A stretch of DNA of 23,745 nt from Chara braunii (taxonomy: Eukaryota > Streptophyta > Charophyceae > Charales > Characeae). Made by a program: the position numbers and the translations under genes. Under the pieces are notes generated by a model. That model saw only the letters and a list, made by a program, of their open reading frames with translations. It did not search any database and was not told where the DNA came from. The DNA is taken from contig BFEA01000185.1 of assembly GCA_003427395.1 (NCBI GenBank), forward strand, positions 632,609 to 656,353, in the 5' to 3' direction. This document shows positions 1-9,059 of this stretch, piece after piece. Within the stretch, counting starts at the first letter, position 1; each line of letters starts with the position of its first letter.

Positions 1-93
<93 letters not shown>
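1..93. repeat. (GA)n microsatellite
   Basis: A nearly uninterrupted AG dinucleotide run opens the window, with one A insertion near position 73. It probably continues beyond the left edge. Confidence 0.98.
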
Positions 94-150
94 TTCAGGG
101 TTGCTGTTATCTCACCTTGCCTGCCATATGGCCATATTCAGGGGTGCGCG

Positions 151-257
151 CGCGGGAGAAACTCGTGCCCGCATCTGACTGTCCACGGCCACGCGGGAGA
201 AATTCGCACCCGCATCTGACTGTCCACGGCCACGCGGGAGAAATTTGCACCCGCATT
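151..257. repeat. 41-bp tandem repeat, about 2.6 copies
   Basis: Units starting at 151, 192 and 233 each begin CGCGGGAGAAA and carry CGCACCCGCATCTGACTGTCC downstream (slightly varied in the first and last). The period is 41 bp, so it does not preserve a reading frame. Reading frames crossing it on either strand are probably non-coding. Confidence 0.9.
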
Positions 258-899
258 CGAAATCGCCCGCCAACCGGTAACGGAACTTCCAGCCGCGGTA
301 GGTGGGCTCCACAAGGCCGTGTTGAGTGGTCTCTGCCCAACTTTCGGTACGTGGTCTCCTCACCTCCCGGTTCCTCGTCGCCTGGGCCCAGTGCAGCCAC
401 ACTTTGAGTGATCTTTATGCCTGTTACGAAGTTTTTTTTGCCTATTTGAACTGGGACAATGTTGATGTTGCCATTAAGTGTTTTACTTGCCATTTTGAAC
501 TAAAAGTGTGACCCCGGAGCAGTTTCCCCAAAAAGCAACTGAGGTAGGGCGCAGCGCTACCGGGAGCGCTGTGTTCCGCCCTGGGTTGTGACATCGCACA
601 GATGGGCCATGGTGAGGGTGCGCGGCGACGACAGTGGCCATCTCTTCTCTCAACCAGGCGCTTTGCGCACGCGCAAGTGACCAGAGGCGCTTGTCCACGC
701 CAGGTCACAAGGTGATGTGGCGGATGGACTAACTCCCGTTGGCTGTTTTTCTTCTGGGAGTTCCACGTTTCACTCCATTGCTGCTGCGTTTTTGCACCTG
801 GCATATGGCCTGAGAGGCGTTGGCTACCTTGACGCCTGTGGAGTACAATGGAGTCAGCCCTTGGTAAACTGAAATGCGAGTGCAGTGGCGACATCAATC
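258..899. other. Gene-free stretch, mixed composition
   Basis: No recognisable protein or RNA gene is visible. The longest frame here (minus strand, 442-897) has no recognisable domain. From about 650 to 720 the sequence resembles 4305-4365: both contain CCAGAGGCGCT, then a GTCACAAGG/GTCACAGG stretch, then GATGTGGC/GACGTGGC. This marks the start of the larger A/E duplication. The string GGGCGCAGCGCT at 547 recurs at 12828 inside the 3.2-kb retroposon. Confidence 0.6.
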
Positions 900-909
900 A
901 TGAGGAAGT

Positions 910-1640
910 GGGTGTGTCAACATAATCAGGGTGCTGCATCACCAACACCATCATCAACAGGGCGCAGTTCGACACCATCATCACAGTCAGGATTCATCAT
1001 CATCATCAGGGTGCTGCTCGGCATCGTGACCATCATCACCGTCATCATCAACAGGGCGTGGTGAGTCAACACCATCATCATCATCAGGGTGCCGTTTGTC
1101 ATCAACATCAAGGCGTGGGTTGCGTCATTATCAACGCTGCTCATCATGATGATGATCATTATTAGTTTGTCTTCATAGGGCGCCGCTGGGGCTGCTCGTT
1201 ATCAGCATCATCATTATCATTACGTTAGTATCATTACCATCATCAATATTTCACCATCATAAGGCGCTGTTGGCGAAGCTCGTCGTCATAGGGCGCTGCT
1301 CACCCTTATCATCATCATCATTAGGTTATCATCAAAGGTGCTCGTCATTAGAACCATCATCATCCTTATCACAGGGCGTTGTGCGTCATCATCATCATCA
1401 TCATCATCATCATCAATTTGTAATCATAGGGCGCCGTTAGTACTGCTCTTCAGTATGATCAGCATCATCATTCTGTCTTCATTTCGTCATTACTATCATC
1501 ATCATCATTTTGCCATCATTAGATGCTGCTCTTCAAGGCCTTTTTTGCTTTCACATCAGCAGGTGAGTTCGTCATCACCATCACCCTCATCTTCAGGATG
1601 CTGTTCATCATCAGCAGCAAATCAAAAAAAAAAAAAAAAT
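910..1640. repeat. (TCA)n-rich block with interspersed GGGCGC(T/C)GCT motif, composite copy A
   Basis: Runs of TCA/CAT repeat, longest about ten TCA units at 1386-1415, alternate with an AGGGCGCTGCTC-like word seen repeatedly, for example near 1010, 1175, 1265, 1300 and 1425. It looks like a decayed compound minisatellite. The serine-rich and histidine-rich frames are by-products of the repeat. A similar block lies at 4560-5110, each upstream of a purine-rich block. Confidence 0.85.
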
Positions 1641-1751
1641 CTCATCTACCTTTCTCCATCATATAATTTCCTAAAACTCCTAAGGCTCGTTTTTTCTTTT
1701 CTCCACTATTAATTTCTGATTCTCCATTGGGCGTACTAATGAATTATTTTT

Positions 1752-2095
1752 GTGCGGGTGGGGGGCTGGGGTTTTAAGGAGGAGAGCTCTACTCCGCAGG
1801 GGCTTCACAAGGTGGGGGGTGAAATGCCCTGGAGGGAGTGGGGGCAGATTTTTGGGGGATGCCCTATTGTGGGGCTGGGAGAGATGTATGGGCTGACATC
1901 ATATCCCAGTGGAGGCAGATAGGGGTGAGGGGTTGGCTGAGGCATACTTTGGGTGGAACTAGATGCCTTAGTGGAAGTAGGGGGAGGAAGCACGTATGTC
2001 CCAAGTTGGAGCTGATAAGGAGAGCTTGTGATCAGGGCAGTCCTTTTCGGTGGAGGCAGCGGAGGGACAAGGGGAGATGGAGGGGAGGGGGAAGA
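1752..2095. repeat. Purine-rich ~400-bp repeat unit, copy 1
   Basis: Contains GAGAGCTCTACTC, GGCTTCACAAGG, ATCATATCCCAG, GGCATACTTTGGGTGG and TGTCCCAAGTTGG in that order. The same ordered words occur in 2160-2490 at an offset of about 402-404 bp, and a more diverged set in 5185-5475. No coding signal is recognised; the proline-rich minus-strand frame reflects GGGG/GGAG composition. Confidence 0.85.
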
Positions 2096-2159
2096 AATGA
2101 TCCATAGCAACGTCCGGAATTCTGATTCTCCTCTCAAGCGTATACGGATTACTTTTTAG

Positions 2160-2490
2160 TGGGGGGGTGGGTTGGTTTTAAGGGGGAGAGCTCTACTCTG
2201 CAAGGGCTTCACAAGGAGGAAGGTGATTGCCCTGAAGGTAGATGGGCCAAATTTTGGGGGATGCTCTATTATGGGGATGGGGGAGATATATTGGTCAGCA
2301 TCATATCCCAGCGGTGATAGATAGGGGCAAGGGGTTGGCAGAGGCATACTTTGGGTGGGAACTGGATGCCTTTGTGGGAGTAGGGGGGGAAATAGGTCTG
2401 TCCCAAGTTGGGGCTGATGAGGAGTGTTTGTGATATGCTCCTTTTCGGTGGAGGAAGCGGTCGGGCAGTGGGATGAGGGGAAAGGGGGGA
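2160..2490. repeat. Purine-rich ~400-bp repeat unit, copy 2 (tandem)
   Basis: Tandem neighbour of the unit at 1752-2095, with the same ordered words (GAGAGCTCTACTCTGC, CATCATATCCCAG, GCATACTTTGGGTGGG, TGTCCCAAGTTGGGGCTGAT). It differs by many substitutions and short indels, so the duplication is old. It sits just upstream of the paired modules at 2674. Confidence 0.85.
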
Positions 2491-2673
2491 ATTTCTATAT
2501 CCCTTGCTTGTATTTGGTTGGGACTCTTTCTGATTCTTTCTGGCATTTTCAAAACAAGCACCCTTGTTATTCCTGGTAGTTTGAAGAATCTCTCAGGACT
2601 CTAAGGGACTGCTGGTGGTTTGTACGAAGCAGCACTGGAATTAGACTGTTATATTCAGGATCCGTGGCTGTTC

Positions 2674-2925
2674 GATGTCAGAACGACGTTGGCCAGAGCC
2701 GGGGTGATGCCCTGTGACTTGCCGAAGGTGAGGGCATGAGGCCTTGAAGAGAGATCTGGGGATGCTATGCGGGGGCATCCTAAGGGACAGTTGGGGGTTG
2801 CTGACACGGACGACACTGGTCGGAGCTGGAGTGAGTCGCGTTGCTCTGTAACCTAGCGGATAAGGGGCGTGAGGCCTGGATGAGTTTGTCAGAGAATAAG
2901 TGAGTTTTGGTGAGCTTTGTTATGA
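2674..2925 (+). repeat. Paired ~125-bp GACGACGCTGGCC modules, copy A
   Basis: Two modules start near 2683 (AACGACGTTGGCC) and 2809 (GACGACACTGGTC), 126 bp apart. Each continues with a GGAGCTGG-type word, GCCCTGTGA/GCTCTGTAAC and GCATGAGGCCTTG/GCGTGAGGCCTGG. The first is preceded by GGCTGTTCGATGTCAGAACG, nearly as at 15189. The same pairing is seen at 5704/5836 and 15204/15328. No protein is recognised. Confidence 0.85.
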
Positions 2926-3071
2926 TCTGTTGGAAATCCCTTAGATACTTGAGTGTTCGAAGAATTGCGGTGGATTTCAGGAGGTGTTTAGCGATCGTAA
3001 AAAATGATTCGTAATTTTCTCATCATCTATCCTGATTTTCTGTAATTTGTTCATGATCTTGGAGGATACTC
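2926..3071. other. AT-rich spacer of composite copy A
   Basis: Contains TTTTCTCATC and CTGATTTTCTG-type words and lacks a gene. It lies between the last module and the tail. The distance from the last module to the GCCGAA start of the tail is about 267 bp here, 287 bp at 22568-22855, and about 281 bp in the inverted copy at 21565-21284. Confidence 0.6.
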
Positions 3072-3240
3072 TCAAGCCGAAACCGGGTAATGGCCTCGAT
3101 ACCTCAATTTGTTCATAAATTGTTCTTAGTACTTCTTACATGTCTTCATATGGGACGCAGGGCCCGATTCCCGGCACGTGCTGCTCCCCACTAATAGATT
3201 GGAGCACGTCTTTCAAATAATTAAAAAAAAAAAAAAAGGT
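3072..3240 (+). mobile_element. SINE-like tail of composite copy A, with poly(A)
   Basis: Order: GCCGAAACCGGGTAATGGCC near 3076, then a 50-nt variable part, then the GGGACGC core at 3152, CTGCTCCCCACTAATAGATT, and 15 A at 3223-3237. The stem of the core hairpin has one mismatch here. Weak possible target duplication: AGGATACTC at 3063-3071 and AGGATATTC at 3241-3249 (8 of 9 match). If that is real, the tail was inserted separately from the upstream modules. Confidence 0.8.
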
Positions 3241-3500
3241 AGGATATTCGTAGGAATAAGGGGTGCGCTGGGAGAATTGATGAGAGGATGGGTTGGGAGG
3301 CGGCCTCACAAATGGAGCAATTGTTAGGGAAACCAATGCATGGCTGGTGCAGCGAGCACCATGTGTCTGGAACCTGGCCTCGACAACTACCAGGGCCCGA
3401 CTTTATTTATATTGAAAAAAATGACAAAAAGGAAGGGGAAAAAACAAAGCCTGCGGATGTGGACCTCACAGCTCAGCCCACATTCTGCACTACGACTTCT
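3241..3500. other. Gene-free stretch
   Basis: Follows the poly(A) of copy A. A frame on the plus strand (3288-3530) has no recognisable domain. No repeat or RNA is recognised. Confidence 0.5.
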
Positions 3501-3576
3501 TTTTTTTATTGGCTAGAGCACCGATTGTAAATGCGCATTGTGGTATGAGGTTGCGGGTTCAAAACTCTGCAGCCTT
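3501..3576 (+). pseudogene. tRNA-like relic, 5' part missing
   Basis: After a T-rich run, TTGGCTAGAGCACC resembles the 3' half of a tRNA D-arm (A box). About 35 nt downstream, GCGGGTTCAAAACTC resembles a T-arm (B box, GGTTCRANNCC). The acceptor 5' strand and first half of the D-arm are absent, and the T-stem has mismatches. It is a decayed tRNA or a tRNA-derived SINE head, judged by eye only. Confidence 0.35.
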
Positions 3577-3822
3577 GCACATGGACACCGGCAGGGCGTT
3601 AGAATGATGCACGGCTGGACACACACCCCCTTGGGATGACGCAGGTAAGTTATTACAGACACTGCCTGCACACCACTCAAGGGGTAGTCCATGGGTGTTG
3701 TATGTGGGGACTGGGTGATGGTGGGTATCCTGATGTTCTTGGTCTACGGGGTTGTCATGAGACTGCTGGGTGGCTCGCATAGTCTGGTTTACTCGACCCA
3801 GCAGAGCACAACTATATACTAT

Positions 3823-3897
3823 TTTACAGTGTAGGTCAATAGGTTAGGTCACTTGCACGATTCACATAAGGTCCCGTGTTCGATACCAGACCGTAAC
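3823..3897 (+). pseudogene. tRNA-like relic
   Basis: AATAGGTTAGGTCAC resembles a D-loop/D-arm and GTGTTCGATACC a T-arm. Possible acceptor strands TTTACAG (3823-3829) and CCGTAAC (3891-3897) pair at five of seven positions. The anticodon arm and T-stem do not pair well, so a functional tRNA is unlikely. Confidence 0.3.
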
Positions 3898-4001
3898 TTG
3901 CAATAGGTATGTCGATCAATCGTTGAGGCGCGTGTTAGCGCTAGCGCTATGGTTGGCGGGCCGCCGTGGCACGCGGATGGTGGCATGATGGTTGCTTGCA
4001 G

Positions 4002-4260
4002 GCGAGACGCAGGCTGGTCGGAGGTGGCGGGGTGCAGGCTTCTCGCAGGTTGCGAGGCGCTGGCTTCTCGCGAGTGGCGAGGCGCTGGCTATGTGAGTGC
4101 AGCGAGGCGCTGGCTGCTAACGAGGGGCGAGGCGCTGGCAACAAGTGAGTGGTGGGGCGCTGGTGACTTGCGGCTGGCGAGGCGCTGGCTTGGGGTGACT
4201 AGTAAGATGCTAGCTGACACGTGGCGCGGTGCTGGCAGCCGATTGGAGGGAGGCGTTGGT
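4002..4260. repeat. 25-bp minisatellite, about 10 units
   Basis: The word GCGAGGCGCTGGC or a variant recurs at 4002, 4027, 4052, 4077, 4102, 4127, 4152, 4177 and 4202, exactly 25 bp apart. More diverged units follow near 4224 and 4248. The segment between words varies (TTCTCGCGAGTG and similar). A 25-bp period shifts the reading frame at each unit, so the glycine/alanine/arginine-rich frames are not real proteins. Confidence 0.92.
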
Positions 4261-4299
4261 GCGAGGGTGCTGTGATGTTGTGAATTAGATGGGGGATAA

Positions 4300-4560
4300 C
4301 GCTTGACGCACACGCGGTATCCAGAGGCGCTGGGTCATTACTACGTCACAGGTTGACGTGGCATCTGGCCTGAGGCACAGAGGAAAAGGGAGAATGGTAG
4401 CGACAACTGCTCTTTGAAGATTTTCCTTGTGTTTTTCACATGAAGTACTCCATAGCCAAGACCTTTAAAGAGGTTGGAGAGCTCATGCGAGTTGACGAAA
4501 GTCAATGTCAGTGGAGGAAAGTTGAGTCAGCCCTGTGGAAGCCAAAGTGTGGAGAACGTT
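4300..4560. other. Start of composite copy E, gene-free
   Basis: Around 4305-4365 it resembles 650-720 (CCAGAGGCGCT, GTCACAGG, GACGTGGC), the left part of copy A. The plus-strand frames 4440-4754 and 4535-4840 lack recognisable domains and run into TCA-rich sequence. Confidence 0.5.
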
Positions 4561-5110
4561 GGTCCTACTTGAAAAATCATCACAGTGCCACTTGGAGAGA
4601 ATCATCAAGAGAGCGGCTAGGAGGTCGTCATCAACCTATATATGTGTTTTCGTATGTTTTTTGTCTTATGCAGGTTATCTATCAAGAGCATCGAAATTTT
4701 CATCACTGTCTTTTCAACGGGGGTTTTTCATCAAGGACACTGTCATTTCTGTAATCCTCATTTGGTTACCGGTGGTAATCATCATCGGCTGCTCTAATTC
4801 GTCATCCATGTTATTTATCTTCTTTTTATCTTCTTCATGATTATCATCCGGACTTCTCTGTAAAAAATTAAAAATCGTAATTATCGTCATCTTCTATTTT
4901 CATTACAGCAATACTGTGCTGTCAATCGTCCACACCGTTGCCATTAGGGCATTGCAAGTTCGACGTTCCTTAATTATTTTTGCCAATTTTAGTTCAACAT
5001 CATCATCATCATCATCATCTACCAATCTGAATCTTTATCAACATCATCATCATCTACCAATCGTCATCATCATCATCACGGCTTCTTTATTCATTTTTTC
5101 ATCAATCAGT
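4560..5110. repeat. (TCA)n-rich block, composite copy E
   Basis: TCA/ATC-rich, with purer runs near 4995-5020 and 5040-5078. The position relative to the following purine-rich block matches copy A (910-1640), but it is shorter and lacks most GGGCGCTGCTC words. Frames here are repeat-derived. Confidence 0.8.
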
Positions 5111-5184
5111 AGTTATCTCTGCGTTGGTGGTTATATTCTCTTCTCCCAGATAGGCTATGGTCTAGTTGGTAGGTATGTTGGTCA

Positions 5185-5475
5185 GGAAGGGAGCGCTACT
5201 CCGCAAGGGTAACACAAGGTGGGAGGTGATTGCCCTCAAGGGAGTAGACACAGATGATGGGAGCTGACCTGGGTTGGGGCTGGGAGATATGTATGGGGGC
5301 ACATTATCTCCTGACAGAGGCAGACTAGGTCAGACTGTTAGTTTGGAGGTACACCTTTTGGGGGAACTGGTTACCTCAAGGTAGAAGGGAATGGGGAGGT
5401 TCTCTCTCTCGTTGGGGCTGGGGTTGTGCTCAGCGGAGGCAGCGAGAGGAGAAGAGGAAATGAGGGGAGAGGAGG
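5185..5475. repeat. Purine-rich repeat unit, copy 3
   Basis: Same order of landmarks as 1752-2095: GAGCGCTACTCCGCAAGGG, ACACAAGGTGGGAGGTGA, TTGCCCT, ATTATCTCCTGACAGAGGCAG, CTTTTGGGGGAACTGG, then GGAGGCAGCGAGAGG. It is more diverged from copies 1 and 2 than those are from each other. Confidence 0.8.
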
Positions 5476-5689
5476 AGAAGACATGGAAGAAGGGGAGGGG
5501 TGGAGAGAAATAATCATCAGCGTCGTCATCATTATCCATTACCTTTGTGATCATCTCAGGGTACTCGTCAAATTTCATCATCAGAAAGTTTTGCTGATCA
5601 GGATTCTGATATTATCAGATCCTTGATTTCTGATTGGCATTCTAGATTAGCTAATTTCCTAATTGAGTCTTCTTGTGCAATGGCCAGGT

Positions 5690-5930
5690 TGAGTTGGCGC
5701 CAGAACGACGCTAGCCGGCGCTGGGGCAGTGCCCTGTAACCTGCTTATGTAGGAGCTTGAGGCTTTGTATAGAGGTCTGGAATTGCCGAGGGAGGAAGGC
5801 AATCTGCAAACTTGACTAATGGCTACAATCTGGCCGACGATGGTCGGAGCTGGGGTGGGTAGCGCTGCCCTGTAACCGAGCCAGATTGGGGTGTGAGACT
5901 GGGAAGAGGCCTGATTGGTGCACAACACGG
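5690..5930 (+). repeat. Paired ~125-bp modules, copy E
   Basis: Modules start near 5704 (AACGACGCTAGCCGG) and 5835 (CGACGATGGTCGG). Each is followed by GCTGGGG, GCCCTGTAACC and a GAGGCTTTG/GAGACTGGG-type end. The first carries GCCGAGGGAGGAAGGCA, also seen as GCCGAGGGTGGAAGGCA at 14471 and 14874. Confidence 0.85.
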
Positions 5931-6140
5931 GCTCAATTGTGATTGGTAGTTTGGAATGGATACAGGAAATGAGGGATAGGATAGTAATTCAGTGCTGAGT
6001 AGACAATCTTTCTGATCAGTCATCATCTAGTTCTATTTCATGACCTCAATCACCCACTCTGACATCCTATATCATCCAAAATGATCCTCAATCATCCCAA
6101 ATTTTCATCAATTGTCAATCATCTATGTATTCTCATTATA

Positions 6141-6191
6141 AGGGACGCTGGGCCCGGTTCCCAGCACGTGATGCTCCCCACGAATAGATGC
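6141..6191 (+). mobile_element. Composite tail core, 3'-truncated, copy E
   Basis: GGGACGCTGGGCCCGGTTCC starts at 6143 and is followed by CAGCACGTG, TGCTCCCCACGAATAGATG. The sequence then leaves the family without a poly(A). The hairpin stem GCTGGG/CCCAGC is perfect. It lies about 306 bp after the second module. Confidence 0.8.
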
Positions 6192-6205
6192 ACCTTACCG
6201 CGGGG

Positions 6206-6466
6206 CCGGAACGGGCTCCAGGGATATACGAGGGAATGGAGGATCCCCATCTCTCTACCATCAACACCATAGTACACTGTAGTAAAAAGACAACATAAGG
6301 ATAACAAACTCAGTCCATAACTCATGACCTAGGGTTGGCTATCCTCCTAGTAGCATGGGGTTGAGGCTGGCATACCAGTTCCTTAGTACGGGATGTCGGG
6401 GGTGTCACGTCCGGAACGGGCTCCAGGGACATACGTGGGAACGGAGGATACCCAGCTCTCTGTCAT
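6206..6466. repeat. Direct repeat pair, ~55 bp, 205 bp apart
   Basis: CCGGAACGGGCTCCAGGGA starts at 6206 and at 6411. Both copies continue with TACG, GGGAA, GGAGGAT, CCC and CTCTCT in register. The origin is not recognised. The second copy is preceded by GGTGTCACGT. Confidence 0.85.
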
Positions 6467-6590
6467 TACCACACAACTAAAGCTAGATGGGAGTCACTGT
6501 GCACCCTCATGAAGACCTGTAGTAGTAGCATGTTCAAACCTAGCTCCCGAAGTCCCCGTGCAATCAGGCTTGCACGGCGTCTGCTTCAAT

Positions 6591-6629
6591 CGGGGCTGAG
6601 CAGGGGGTAGGCGTCTCTGCTTAGCCCCG
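6591..6629. other. 13-bp hairpin
   Basis: CGGGGCTGAGCAG (6591-6603) pairs with CTGCTTAGCCCCG (6617-6629) across a 13-nt loop, with one G-T pair. The role is unknown; no adjacent gene is seen. Confidence 0.6.
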
Positions 6630-7340
6630 GTACCTGCACCCGATGTCTGGTCAGGTCACCCCGCCAAGATGGCAATGGGTGATGGTCCTGGGTGGTTAAC
6701 ACTAGGGTAGGACAGGGGGGGTGGGGGTGCGCCAGGGCAAAAAGATGAGAGGAAGGGTGGGTGGGGTCTTCAGAGGGGTTCATCTGGACAACCGAGTGGC
6801 CGAGTACTGTGGGTGACTGCCATCCATCTAGTATCCCACCTCTACAACAACCTGGGCTTTTTGGGAAAAAAAAAAAGAAAAAAAAAAAGACTTCTTTTTT
6901 TACCCCAAACAAACTGTTACATTGCCCTTTGGGAAGCCAGGATCTGGAATCCGATCTACTACGACTACTAGATTCTCCATCCATGGCGAGATTCCACTGG
7001 CACAAATAGATAGGTATTGAGCTTAGATCACAAAAATAAGGTCACTATATCTTAGTCCTGGCTAGTGGAATTTTGGCCCTGAATATTTTAACCTTCCAGC
7101 CCAATTTATCCCCTTTTACCACCCCTTGAGTCAGCAGCTGAATTGCAATCACAGCCCACATGTCCATCGTCTTTTTCACCTTCATTAATCTGATTCCAAC
7201 TCATGAGCTGTTTGCTAGCTGTTGCATGCCATTGCGTGTATAATTCCACTACATGGGCTGGGCACAAGTTCTATTGTAAAAAGTGATGCTGACGCGGAAG
7301 ATCATATATAATTTTTTGTTTTTTTCTCTTCTTGCAAAAG
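6630..7340. other. Gene-free stretch with A/T runs
   Basis: Includes an interrupted A-run near 6867-6889. No coding frame of recognisable family is present on either strand. Confidence 0.5.
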
Positions 7341-7348
7341 AAAACAAT

Positions 7349-7353
7349 TCACC

Positions 7354-7384
<31 letters not shown>

Positions 7385-7394
7385 CTCACCAGTT
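7349..7394 (-). mobile_element. Poly(T) insert between 9-bp direct repeats
   Basis: TCACCAGTT occurs at 7349-7357 and 7386-7394, with 27 T and one C between them. This is the pattern expected of a retroposon on the minus strand truncated to little more than its poly(A) tail. Slippage at a T-run would not by itself duplicate the non-T flank. Confidence 0.45.
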
Positions 7395-7539
7395 GGTCTT
7401 TCTCAGTCAGTACACCCATGAACTGTTACAATCAATGCAGGTCCAAATCTGGAACTAGATGAATGAAATAAAATGCTTCTGAACTTACCTGGGGTCTGAT
7501 GATCATATCTCAAGGCCTTCATCCTTCAGAAATAAGGGA

Positions 7540-7765
7540 ATCATTTGCAAAATACTCCCATAAACTGAGATACATGCCAAAATGCCCCTAAAAGATGTGA
7601 AGAGAGTGGAATGCCCTTCTGACACTTTCATTTGTTTTGCAAAATACCCCTGGCATTGGTTAGACCCCCCTTCTTTTTCAATATACCCCTATCCAGTACT
7701 GTCCAACTTGGCAAAATGCCCCCGTACTTGCCAACTGTTCAAAGGCTCTATTGCAAAAGGCCAAG
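7540..7765. repeat. Irregular repeats of GCAAAATRCCCC
   Basis: Variants of GCAAAATACCCC occur near 7547, 7577, 7639, 7678, 7710 and 7754. Spacing is irregular (30 to 62 bp). The overlapping plus-strand frames (7582-7812, 7632-7826) show no known domain. Confidence 0.5.
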
Positions 7766-7865
7766 GCGAAAATGGTGCAGTTCAGATTGCAAATTTGTGC
7801 ACCGGGGCCTAACACAGATACTTTGATTACACTTCAGGCATTCCCCCGAACATAACACCCCCCCA

Positions 7866-7960
7866 TGTAACCCTACCTGACCAGAAAGCTAGCTTGTATA
7901 CATTGCCCAAACTAGCTTGTATACATTGCCCAAAGTGCAATTTGAAACTCTTTTTTGCCG
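7866..7960 (-). repeat. Inverted copy of the fold-back family, with 23-bp tandem duplication
   Basis: CTAGCTTGTATACATTGCCCAAA is perfectly duplicated at 7889-7911 and 7912-7934. The reverse complement of the whole segment matches 19259-19316: TTTCAAATTGCA, GGGCAATGTATACAA, AGCTTTCTG and CAGGTAGGGT in the same order. It is therefore a dispersed repeat. Confidence 0.75.
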
Positions 7961-8534
7961 GAAGCAAGTTTTCGATGTGACTTTTTCCGAAAGAACAAAC
8001 CATGAATTGATTCCAGATCGCTCAGAAGAGAGTCACGAAGTTGAGCCCCAGGCCCACACACGCGGGAAAATCGGGTGCAGATGGGACCACTTCACCAAAA
8101 TTCATAAATGAAAACTTCTCATCTGAGGACTGGCTGACAGCATGGTGTGTCTACACAGGTTCGACTTCGTGGTCCAGAAAGCACAGTGCGACGCGACTGG
8201 AAGGAAATCAACCTGCAGCGACCAGTCCATCACAAGTCACTTATACTGTTGCGGCTCCAGGAGGTAGCAGCGGAAGGACTGCTCCATCCCGGGTGAGTCC
8301 CAACGGAACCTGAAACTCAGACCTTTGATGCTTGTGACTGATCTTCCTCACAGTAAATCTCCAAACTGCTGCAGAAAAAATATATAAAAAAAAGAGGAAA
8401 TGATGACATCCGTAGACAGACATAATCTATGATGTGAGGAAGCTCCACAAGAGAGTGAAACCGTTACGGCGCAGTCTGAACTTCTGTGAAGTGACATGCA
8501 GGCCTCAAAACAGTCGCTGCTGGCCGATGGAAAC
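7961..8534. other. Unassigned sequence left of the Harbinger-like element
   Basis: A plus-strand frame from 8041 stays open to a donor-like GGGTGAGTCC at 8290-8299, which could mark the end of an exon. The protein (rich in S, T, P) is not recognised and no acceptor is assigned, so I do not call a gene. Confidence 0.3.
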
Positions 8535-9059
8535 TGAGGGGCTCGTTAGACACTCCTCAGGCATGTAAAGTCCCCAAGGAAGTTATCGTTCCACCTATCC
8601 TCGGGGATAAAAAGAGGAAAAAAGATGTGAAAACATTTTCTCCGGGAATCCTCGGGGCGTCCTCGGGCTACAGCCATTTTGTGGCCTTCCCCAAGGTACC
8701 TCCCGAGGTCCCTCAGATGTCAAGGATCCGAGATAATCGGAGTGGCAAGGGCACCCATTGTCGGCAAGAATTTTTTGTCGGCTGGTCCAGTGGAGTAGCT
8801 ACCAGCCACCACACGAACATCTTGGGTCGTCAACGTTCAGCTTCCAGGATCCTTACGCCAACGGTAACCGTTGGTGGCCGGGCGGCCTCCCCGAACGTCT
8901 TCAACCGGTGGTCTCCCTCGCAGTTTGTGCCGCCAAACGGAAAGTGCTTCAACGGTTGGCAAAATTGAATATTTCAGCCGACCCGTCTTTCCATTCCCCA
9001 CTGTACTCAGCAGCGTAAAACGTTAGGGGGCATTTGCCGGATGCTGCAGTCTGCCGTTT

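Noticed and set aside
1338-1712. Serine-rich plus-strand frame of 124 residues
   Set aside because: It is produced by the TCA repeat and a following A-run, and contains no domain.
3063-3249. AGGATACTC/AGGATATTC as a firm duplication for the tail of copy A
   Set aside because: It is only 8 of 9 bases in AT-rich DNA and conflicts with the conserved module-to-tail spacing, so it is kept as a weak possibility.
3949-4275. Plus-strand frame of 108 residues with repeated GAG/WR motifs
   Set aside because: The 25-bp minisatellite shifts frame every unit; the apparent repeats come from DNA periodicity.
6206-6466. The 205-bp-spaced direct repeats as LTRs of a small retrotransposon
   Set aside because: The similar part is only about 55 bp, with no TG...CA ends, primer-binding site or flanking duplication.
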